A stretch of 7,614 nucleotides of DNA, taken from NCBI GenBank assembly GCA_945900695.1, contig CAMDJU010000127.1, positions 1 to 7,614 of the forward strand, written 5' to 3'. The position numbers and the translations under genes were made by a program. The notes beneath the pieces are model-generated. The model was not told the DNA's origin. It was given only the letters and a program-made list of their open reading frames with translations, and did not search any database. This DNA comes from Bordetella parapertussis (GTDB lineage: Bacteria > Pseudomonadota > Gammaproteobacteria > Burkholderiales > Burkholderiaceae_C). Shown one piece after another: positions 1-5,398 of this stretch; the stretch's first letter is position 1; every line of letters starts with the position of its first letter.

Positions 1-762
1 TCATCTCAATTCCCCTTTTAAAAACAAATCCGCTTGCGGATGGCTTTGCGATAAATCGCTGTCAAAAAATGTGCCCACCGGCAGATCGGCCAGGATGCGC
101 CCGCGCTCCAGATAAATCACCCGGCTGGCCAAGCGCTTGACCTGGCCCAGGTTGTGGCTGCTGAACATACAACTCAAGGGCGCATCCGCGTCCAAACTGG
201 GCGGGCCCTGCGGTGCCGGCACGCCCCGCGCCATGGGGGCTGAACCGTTCAACCACTGGGCCCACAACAGCTCGACATCGCGTTTGGCGCTGGGGTCCAG
301 GCTGGACGTGGGTTCGTCCAGCAACAGCCATCGCGGTTGCAAGGCCCAGGCCCGCGCCAAGGCCACACGCTGTTGTTGGCCGCCCGACAAGGTGCTGGCC
401 CATTGCCGTGCTGCATCTTGCAGGCCCACTTGGGCCAAGCCCTGCTCGGCCAAGGCGCAGGCCTCGCGCCAGCGCCGCCCGGCCAACCAGGGGCCCAAGG
501 CCACATGGGCCCGCACGGGCATGCGCAGCATGTGCGGGCGCTGAAACACCATGGCCTGTGTGGCCGAGGGGTCCACCCAGCGCTCGCCTTCTTGCGGCGC
601 GATCAAGCCGTGGCACAAGCGCAACAAGGTGCTTTTGCCACTGCCGTTGGCGCCCACCAAAGCGATGCGCTCACCATGCCCCATGTGCAAATCCACACCG
701 CGCAAAGCCCAGTGGCTGCCCAGTTGGCAACCCGCTTGGCGCAGATGCAGCAAGGGGCTCAT
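1..762 (-). CDS. tupC: Tungstate-type ABC transporter, ATP-binding protein
   Basis: This is the cytoplasmic ATPase that drives an oxyanion importer, probably for tungstate. The 253-residue protein is complete. It has Walker A GANGSGKST at residues 37-45, the Q-loop glutamine at Q74 in VFQRPHMLR, the signature LSGGQQQR at 125-132, Walker B LLLDEP ending in D149-E150, and the switch histidine H203 in SSHNLGQ. The VFQRPHMLR and SSHNLGQ contexts are what I know from TupC-like ATPases. The start ATG overlaps the tupB stop by 4 bp (ATGA), so translation is likely coupled. Odd point: about 25 residues rich in Pro, Ala and Gly (roughly 172-196) sit between the Walker B helix and the switch-histidine strand, where relatives are usually short. 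A molybdate, sulfate or other oxyanion substrate cannot be excluded from this subunit alone. Confidence 0.88.
   Translation of the reverse strand: MSPLLHLRQAGCQLGSHWALRGVDLHMGHGERIALVGANGSGKSTLLRLCHGLIAPQEGERWVDPSATQAMVFQRPHMLRMPVRAHVALGPWLAGRRWREACALAEQGLAQVGLQDAARQWASTLSGGQQQRVALARAWALQPRWLLLDEPTSSLDPSAKRDVELLWAQWLNGSAPMARGVPAPQGPPSLDADAPLSCMFSSHNLGQVKRLASRVIYLERGRILADLPVGTFFDSDLSQSHPQADLFLKGELR
11..16 (-). promoter_or_regulatory. Shine-Dalgarno for a probable coupled gene starting at position 4
   Basis: Read on the minus strand, AGGGGA lies 6 nt before an ATG at positions 4-2. That ATG overlaps the tupC stop as ATGA. The same 4 bp overlap joins tupB and tupC. This suggests that another gene of the operon begins here and continues outside the window. 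The missing binding-protein gene tupA would be a natural candidate, but only the start region is visible. Confidence 0.4.
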
Positions 763-1475
763 GCCAGCCCCAGAGAAGTGGAGTGGCCGCTGCCACGGCG
801 CAAGCCAGCCATGGCGCTGTGCAACAGCAAGACCACGGCCAACAGCACCAAGCCCAAGGCCAAGGCCAATGGCAAGTCACCCTTGCTGGTCTCCAAAGCG
901 ATGGCGGTTGTCATCACGCGGGTGAAGCCGTCAATGTTGCCGCCCACCACCATCACCGCGCCGACCTCGGCAATGGCGCGGCTGAAAGCAGCAATCACCA
1001 CGGTGAGCAAGGCCCAGCGTTCGTCCCAAGCCAACATGAAACTGCGCATCCACGGGGAGGCCCCCAGCGACTGCAACTGCTCGCCATGGCTGCGCTCGGC
1101 GTCGTGCACCACTTGGCGCGTCAAGGCCATGGCCACGGGCAACACCAACACCGTTTGCGCCAGCACCATGGCCTGAAAGCTGAACAACCAACCCAAAAAG
1201 CCCAGCGGCCCCGAGCGCGAGAGCAACAGGTACAGCAGCAAGCCCACCACCACCGAGGGCAAGGCCAAGGCCGTGTTGAGCAAGGCCAGCACGCCGGCTT
1301 GACCGCGAAAACGCGCCACGCCCAACCACGCCCCCAATGGCAAACCGATGGCGCAGGCCAAGGCGCAAGCCGACAGGCTCACCGCCAGCGAGCGCAACAC
1401 CACCGACCACAGCACCGGGTCGGCGCTGAAGATCAAATGAAAGGCCAGTTCAATGGCTTGGGTCAGGCTGTTCAT
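759..1475 (-). CDS. tupB: Tungstate-type ABC transporter, permease
   Basis: This is the inner-membrane channel subunit of the importer. It has 238 residues, normal for this family, and about five or six hydrophobic segments (near 24-46, 61-86, 98-118, 153-175 and 201-222). The EAA-type loop that contacts the ATPase appears as HGEQLQSLGASPWMRSF at about 130-146. The stretch FSRAIAEVGAVMVVGGNIDG (164-183), followed by TRVMTTAIALETSKGD (185-200), is what I recognise as typical of TupB rather than of ModB or CysT. It is first in the minus-strand operon and overlaps tupC by 4 bp. The gene starts 52 bp from the divergent regulator. No strong Shine-Dalgarno precedes its ATG. The substrate assignment to tungstate comes from family resemblance only. 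Confidence 0.87.
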   Translation of the reverse strand: MNSLTQAIELAFHLIFSADPVLWSVVLRSLAVSLSACALACAIGLPLGAWLGVARFRGQAGVLALLNTALALPSVVVGLLLYLLLSRSGPLGFLGWLFSFQAMVLAQTVLVLPVAMALTRQVVHDAERSHGEQLQSLGASPWMRSFMLAWDERWALLTVVIAAFSRAIAEVGAVMVVGGNIDGFTRVMTTAIALETSKGDLPLALALGLVLLAVVLLLHSAMAGLRRGSGHSTSLGLA

Positions 1476-1527
1476 GGCAAGGGCGCTATCCTAGGCAGCT
1501 GTGAATAACCTCGCCATATGAACCGCC
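1476..1527. promoter_or_regulatory. Divergent control region with a ModE-box-like inverted repeat
   Basis: This 52 bp gap must hold control elements for both tupB and the regulator. It contains an imperfect inverted repeat, CGCTAT at 1484-1489 and ATAACC at 1505-1510, separated by 15 bp. The halves resemble those I recall for ModE operators (CGCTAT...ATAACG), though the spacing there is about 12-13. TAGGAT on the minus strand (1488-1493) is a weak -10 candidate that would give tupB a very short leader. CCTAGG, CAGCTG and CATATG palindromes also occur here. The evidence is suggestive only. Confidence 0.35.
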
Positions 1528-2622
1528 GTGCATAGCGTCCACCTGCAATACACCTTGTCGCGCCTGGCGCGCACTGAGCGGGTGGCCCATCCCTTGATGG
1601 ACTTGCTGCAAGCCGTGGCCGAGCATGGCTCGATCAGTGCCGCAGCCCGCGCCATGGGCTTGTCCTACCGCCATGTGTGGGGGGAGCTCAAGCGCTGGGA
1701 GCAAGAGCTGGGGCAAGAGTTGATTGTTTGGGAAAAAGGCCAATCGGCCCGCTTGAGCGCGTTTGGCACCAAGCTGATGTGGGCCGAACACCAAGCCCAA
1801 GCCCGGCTCGCGCCACAAATCCAGGCCCTGCGCGCCGAGTTGGAGCGCAGCTTTGCCGTGGCCTTTGACCCGCAGGCGCATGTGCTCACCCTGTATGCCA
1901 GCCACGACCACGCGCTGACCCGCTTGCAAGACCTGGCCAGCACCCGCGGCTTGCACCTGGATGTGCGCTTTTGCGGCAGCGTGGACGCGATCCGCGCCCT
2001 GAACGAAGGCCGATGCGTGATGGCCGGGTTTCACACCCGCAGCCAGCCTGACAGCGGGGGCATCACCGCGTCCCATTACCGGCCCTTGCTCAAACCGGGT
2101 TTGCACAAAGTGATGGGCTTTGCCCAGCGCCACATGGGCTTGATGGTGGCACCTGGCAACCCCATGGGCCTGACCAACTTGGCCGATGTGGTCCACACCC
2201 AAGCCCGCTTTGCACGCCGCGCCCAAGGCACGGGCACCGAGGTGTTGCTGCAAGAGTTGATGTCAGAGCAAAGCCTGGCGGTGCCGCAACTGCACAGCTT
2301 GCCGTTTGAAGAGCCCTCGCACAGCGCCGTGGCCGCCACCGTGGCTGCCGGTCAAGCCGATGTGGGCTTGGGGCTGGCCTGGGCCGCCCAACAGCGCGGC
2401 CTGGGCTTTGTGCCGCTGGCCCAAGAGCATTACCGCTTGGTGTGCCTCAAGTCGGCGCTGGACAGCCCTGCCGTGCTGGCCCTGCGGGAATTTTTGGCCA
2501 CGCCGGAGTGGCGCCAGCAGTTGGCGTCATGGGTGGGCTATGCCGATGACCAAGGTGGTCAAGTACAGTCATTGCGGGCTTTGTTTCCCTGGTGGCAGTT
2601 GGGGCCGCGGCGCAAAGGCTGA
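1528..2622 (+). CDS. One-component regulator: ModE-like HTH fused to molybdate-binding-like domain
   Basis: This is a probable transcriptional regulator of the adjacent oxyanion importer. It has 364 residues and no signal peptide, so it should be cytoplasmic. Residues 1-85 are a ModE-like winged HTH: GSISAAARAMGLSYRHVWGE (34-53) is the helix-turn-helix, followed by WEQELGQELIVWEKGQSARLSAFG. Residues about 115-340 resemble a periplasmic molybdate-binding-type domain (COG1910-like). Its family-typical pieces are RRAQGTGTEVLLQELM (230-245) and a run from HSAVAATVAAGQADVGLG (265-282) to FVPLAQEHYRLV. The start is GTG at 1528: an in-frame TGA at 1519 rules out anything further upstream, and no good Shine-Dalgarno is seen. 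Glutamine is mostly CAA (19 of 28 by hand count). The ligand could be tungstate, molybdate or another small ligand, and whether it represses or activates is unknown. Confidence 0.82.
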   Translation: MHSVHLQYTLSRLARTERVAHPLMDLLQAVAEHGSISAAARAMGLSYRHVWGELKRWEQELGQELIVWEKGQSARLSAFGTKLMWAEHQAQARLAPQIQALRAELERSFAVAFDPQAHVLTLYASHDHALTRLQDLASTRGLHLDVRFCGSVDAIRALNEGRCVMAGFHTRSQPDSGGITASHYRPLLKPGLHKVMGFAQRHMGLMVAPGNPMGLTNLADVVHTQARFARRAQGTGTEVLLQELMSEQSLAVPQLHSLPFEEPSHSAVAATVAAGQADVGLGLAWAAQQRGLGFVPLAQEHYRLVCLKSALDSPAVLALREFLATPEWRQQLASWVGYADDQGGQVQSLRALFPWWQLGPRRKG

Positions 2623-2673
2623 AGGGCCTCACCCAGCCCCGAGCGGCAGAGCGCGTTATGCAGAAGCTTTTTG

Positions 2674-2697
2674 GTCTTGTAATCGTCCACTTACAAT
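2674..2697 (+). promoter_or_regulatory. Predicted dctQM promoter
   Basis: TACAAT at 2692-2697 matches the sigma70 -10 hexamer at five of six positions. GTCTTG at 2674-2679 lies exactly 12 bases upstream. The same GTCTTG-N12-TACAAT arrangement lies before dctP on the opposite strand. No good -35 hexamer is seen at 16-18 bp, so activation by a bound regulator is plausible. TTGTAA (2677-2682) and TTACAA (2691-2696) form a perfect inverted repeat across the same stretch and could be an operator. A start near 2704 would give a leader of about 80 nt. Confidence 0.45.
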
Positions 2698-2716
2698 CAT
2701 CCATTTTGAATATCCT

Positions 2717-2739
2717 GCCCAAGTCACCCGGACTTGGGC
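2717..2739 (+). promoter_or_regulatory. Perfect hairpin/palindrome in the dctQM leader
   Basis: GCCCAAGTC (2717-2725), a 5 nt loop and GACTTGGGC (2731-2739) form a perfect 9 bp stem. It lies 47 nt before the dctQ ATG and just downstream of the predicted promoter. Only four Ts follow, at 2751-2754, about 11 nt past the stem, so it is a poor intrinsic terminator. It could be an operator for a dimeric regulator, a 5' stabilising stem in the mRNA, or a weak end for the upstream regulator gene. Confidence 0.5.
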
Positions 2740-2786
2740 CAATTGATTGGTTTTCCGCTGCAAGAATCTTGACCTAAGGACCATCC

Positions 2787-3392
2787 ATGGCCCCACTATT
2801 GGCTGCATCTCGACAGATCGATCGCTTCAACGAAGCCATTGGCAAATCCATGCGCTGGCTGGTTCTGGCGGCGGTACTTATCAGCGCTGGCAACGCCATC
2901 GTGCGCAAGGCCTTCTCCATTGGCTCTAACAGCCTGTTGGAAATCCAGTGGTACCTGTTTGCAGCAGTCTTCATGCTCGGCGGCGGGTATGCCTTCTTGC
3001 GCAATGTGCATGTGCGTATCGACTTTGTGTCCAGCAAGCTGAGCAAGCGCACCAACACCATCATCGACATCCTGGGCATCATCATCTTTCTGATTCCCTT
3101 GTGCCTGATTCTTATCCACTTGAGCTGGCCTCTGTTTGTCTCCGCCTTGACCAGCGGGGAGATGTCCTCGAACGCAGGCGGCCTGATCCGCTGGCCGGTG
3201 ATGATGCTCATCCCTTTGGGCTTTGGCCTGCTGCTGCTGCAGGCCTTTTCCGAGCTGACCAAGCGCTTTGCCTATCTCAAGGGCCTGATCCCGGAGCCCT
3301 TCAGCGTGGAAGGCACCCAATCTGACGAAGAGATCTTGGCCGAAGAACTCGCTGCCCTGGCTGAGAAGAAAAACCAAACAGGAGCGCCGTAA
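2787..3392 (+). CDS. dctQ: TRAP transporter, small permease subunit (DctQ family)
   Basis: This is the small integral-membrane subunit of a tripartite ATP-independent periplasmic transporter. It pairs with the large permease encoded next. The 201-residue protein shows four membrane segments, near residues 23-43, 54-72, 91-117 and 136-155, the expected DctQ topology. SNSLLEIQWYLFAAVFMLGG (47-66), then GYAFLRNVHVRIDF, is family-typical, as is the later SSNAGGLIRWPVMMLIPLGF. The overall type resembles the mannitol/chloroaromatic (COG4665-like) small permeases. AAGGA at 2776-2780 lies 6 nt before the ATG. The stop TAA directly abuts the dctM start, so the two are one operon. The C-terminal 35 residues are a charged, probably helical extension (DEEILAEELAALAEKKN). 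The substrate cannot be read from this subunit. Confidence 0.9.
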   Translation: MAPLLAASRQIDRFNEAIGKSMRWLVLAAVLISAGNAIVRKAFSIGSNSLLEIQWYLFAAVFMLGGGYAFLRNVHVRIDFVSSKLSKRTNTIIDILGIIIFLIPLCLILIHLSWPLFVSALTSGEMSSNAGGLIRWPVMMLIPLGFGLLLLQAFSELTKRFAYLKGLIPEPFSVEGTQSDEEILAEELAALAEKKNQTGAP

Positions 3393-5255
3393 ATGGAAGC
3401 CAGTTTCATCGCTCAGAACTTCGTACCCCTGCTGTTCCTGGGGCTGTTCGTGTTCCTGCTGTCCGGTATTCCGGTGGCCTTCGGGCTGGCCGCCACTGGG
3501 CTGCTCTTTGGCTTCATTGGCATGGAGGCAGGTTTGTTCAGCAGCAACCTGTTTCAGGCACTGCCACTGCGGGTGTTCGGCATCATGCAGAACGAGACCC
3601 TGCTGGCCATTCCTTTCTTCACTTTCATGGGCATCATCCTGGAGCGATCTGGCATGGCCGAGGACCTGCTCGAGACCGTGGGCCAGGTGTTTGGGCCGCT
3701 GCGCGGCGGTCTGGCAGTGGCGGTGATCCTGGTGGGTGCGCTGCTGGCAGCCACCACCGGCGTGGTGGCTGCGGCGGTGATCTCAATGGGCCTGATTTCC
3801 CTGCCCATCATGCTGCGCTACGGCTACAACCGCACCATCGCCACAGGCACCATCACCGCCTCAGGCACCTTGGCCCAGGCGATTCCACCCTCATTGGTAC
3901 TGATCGTGCTGGCCGACCAGTTGGGCCGCTCGGTGGGCGACATGTACGCCGGCGCGCTCATCCCCGGCCTGCTGTTGGTCGGTCTGTATCTGCTCTTTGT
4001 GGCCTTGGTGGCAATCTTCCGCCCGGCCTGGGTCCCAGCACTGCCCGTAGAGGCCCGTATCTACCGGGAAAGCAATGGCGCCAGCGGCTATGCGTCGCTG
4101 ATCGTTCTGTTGGCGCTGTGCACCGCAGCCGGCTGGGCCTGGGCCCAGATGCACAACGAGCTGATGAAGTCGTGGACCGGGCGCAACACCGCCGCCCATG
4201 GCGACGAAATTGTCATCATGTCCATGACCGTGGCATCGTTGCTCGCTCTGGCGCTGGCCCTGATCAACAAGTTCACCGGACTGGGCCTCCTCTCGCGCCT
4301 GGCGCAGCAGGTCACTTTTGTGCTGATCCCCCCGCTGATCCTTATTTTCCTGGTCCTGGGCACCATTTTCCTGGGTGTGGCCACGCCCACCGAGGGGGGG
4401 GCCATGGGCGCATTTGGCGCACTGATCATGGCGATCTCGAGAAGGCGCATGGGTATGGACCTGCTCAAGCAGGCCCTGGACAACACCGCCAGGCTGTCGA
4501 CCTTCGTGCTCTTCATCCTGATCGGCTCCACTGTCTTCAGCTTCACCTTCAATGCTGCTGATGGGCACATCTGGGTCGAGCACCTGTTCGACGACATGCC
4601 AGGCGGTGCGCTGGGCTTTCTGATCGTTGTCAACATACTGATCTTTATCCTTGGCTGCTTCATCGACTTCTTTGAGATCGCCTTCATCGTCATCCCCATT
4701 CTGGCGCCCGTGGCAGAAAAGGTCCTGCCTGAGTTGTTCCCGCCTGGCACCTCGACAGATGCAATCATGATCTGGTTCGGTGTCGTGATCGCAATGAATC
4801 TGCAGACCTCCTTCCTGACGCCGCCCTTCGGATTTGCCTTGTTTTATCTGCGCAGCGTGGCGGCTAAGAAGGATTACAAGGACCGAGTCACAGGCCAGAC
4901 CATCCCGGCGGTGACCACCGCGCAGATCTACAAAGGCTCCATCGCCTTCATCATTCTTCAGTTGATCATGGTGGCGGTGGTGATCGGCTATCCCAAGCTC
5001 GTGATTGACGGGATAGACCAAGGTGTCACGTTGGACGTTGACAAGGCGCTGGAGTCACTGATGCAGCAAACCCCGGCTTCACTCAACCTGCCGGTAGCAC
5101 CTGAACTGGCGCCACTTGCCCCGGCCGGAGGCTCAGGCGCTGAAGTGCCCAGCCCTGGTGCCACAAGTGGCGGACTACCCGCACCTGCAGCGCAGGAAGA
5201 CCCCATGAAGGCGCTTCTCGAAGCACTCAAGGAAGACGCGCAGAAGAAAAAGTAA
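3393..5255 (+). CDS. dctM: TRAP transporter, large permease subunit (DctM family), enlarged
   Basis: This is the large channel subunit of the TRAP transporter, which moves the ligand inward using an ion gradient, usually Na+. It starts immediately after the dctQ stop, with AGGAG at 3380-3384. Family marks are LLAIPFFTFMGIILERSGMA (70-89), GTITASGTLAQAIPPSLVLI (152-171), GVATPTEGGAMGAFGALI (328-345) and NLQTSFLTPPFGFALFYLRS (469-488). At 620 residues it is well above the roughly 430 of a classic DctM. Two differences explain most of this: an insert of about 80 residues (near 222-302) with two extra hydrophobic segments, and a tail after the last membrane segment (about 541-620) rich in Ala and Pro, ending in a lysine-rich helix. 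Long forms exist in the COG4664-like branch, so this is probably a subfamily trait. A run of eight Gs (4394-4401) encodes part of the TPTEGGA motif. Confidence 0.92.
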   Translation: MEASFIAQNFVPLLFLGLFVFLLSGIPVAFGLAATGLLFGFIGMEAGLFSSNLFQALPLRVFGIMQNETLLAIPFFTFMGIILERSGMAEDLLETVGQVFGPLRGGLAVAVILVGALLAATTGVVAAAVISMGLISLPIMLRYGYNRTIATGTITASGTLAQAIPPSLVLIVLADQLGRSVGDMYAGALIPGLLLVGLYLLFVALVAIFRPAWVPALPVEARIYRESNGASGYASLIVLLALCTAAGWAWAQMHNELMKSWTGRNTAAHGDEIVIMSMTVASLLALALALINKFTGLGLLSRLAQQVTFVLIPPLILIFLVLGTIFLGVATPTEGGAMGAFGALIMAISRRRMGMDLLKQALDNTARLSTFVLFILIGSTVFSFTFNAADGHIWVEHLFDDMPGGALGFLIVVNILIFILGCFIDFFEIAFIVIPILAPVAEKVLPELFPPGTSTDAIMIWFGVVIAMNLQTSFLTPPFGFALFYLRSVAAKKDYKDRVTGQTIPAVTTAQIYKGSIAFIILQLIMVAVVIGYPKLVIDGIDQGVTLDVDKALESLMQQTPASLNLPVAPELAPLAPAGGSGAEVPSPGATSGGLPAPAAQEDPMKALLEALKEDAQKKK

Positions 5256-5277
5256 GGCCCACCCCAGTTCTGGGCCT
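5255..5277 (+). other. Small hairpin at the dctM stop codon
   Basis: AGGCCCA (5255-5261) and TGGGCCT (5271-5277) can pair around a 9 nt loop, beginning at the last base of the dctM stop codon. No T-run follows, so it is not itself an intrinsic terminator. It may protect the mRNA 3' end ahead of the true terminator at 5324. Positions 5278-5323 show nothing recognisable. Confidence 0.35.
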
Positions 5278-5323
5278 CGGCTGCCAACAACTGATCGCGG
5301 CCTGACCGTCTGAGCGCTCAACT

Positions 5324-5352
5324 AAAAAGCCCCGCACAAGCGGGGCTTTTTT
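5324..5352. terminator. Bidirectional intrinsic terminator between dctM and dctP
   Basis: AAAAAGCCCCGC (5324-5335), loop ACAA and GCGGGGCTTTTT (5340-5351) form a perfect 12 bp stem with a GC core. Six Ts end it on the plus strand and five on the minus strand. It lies 68 nt after the dctM stop and 46 nt past the dctP stop on the other strand, so it should end both convergent transcripts. Confidence 0.93.
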
Positions 5353-5398
5353 GGGTTTCAGACCCAGCCGTGAAGGCCGGGAATCACTCAAGCCTGAA

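Noticed and set aside
213..1508. 431-codon open frame on the plus strand over tupC and tupB
   Set aside because: It lies antisense to two clear ABC transporter genes. Its protein is Gln/His/Pro/Arg-rich with no domain, as expected of GC-rich antisense frames.
3891..5021. 376-codon open frame on the minus strand inside dctM
   Set aside because: It is antisense to a conserved permease, and the product is a charged His/Gln/Asp-rich string without recognisable motifs.
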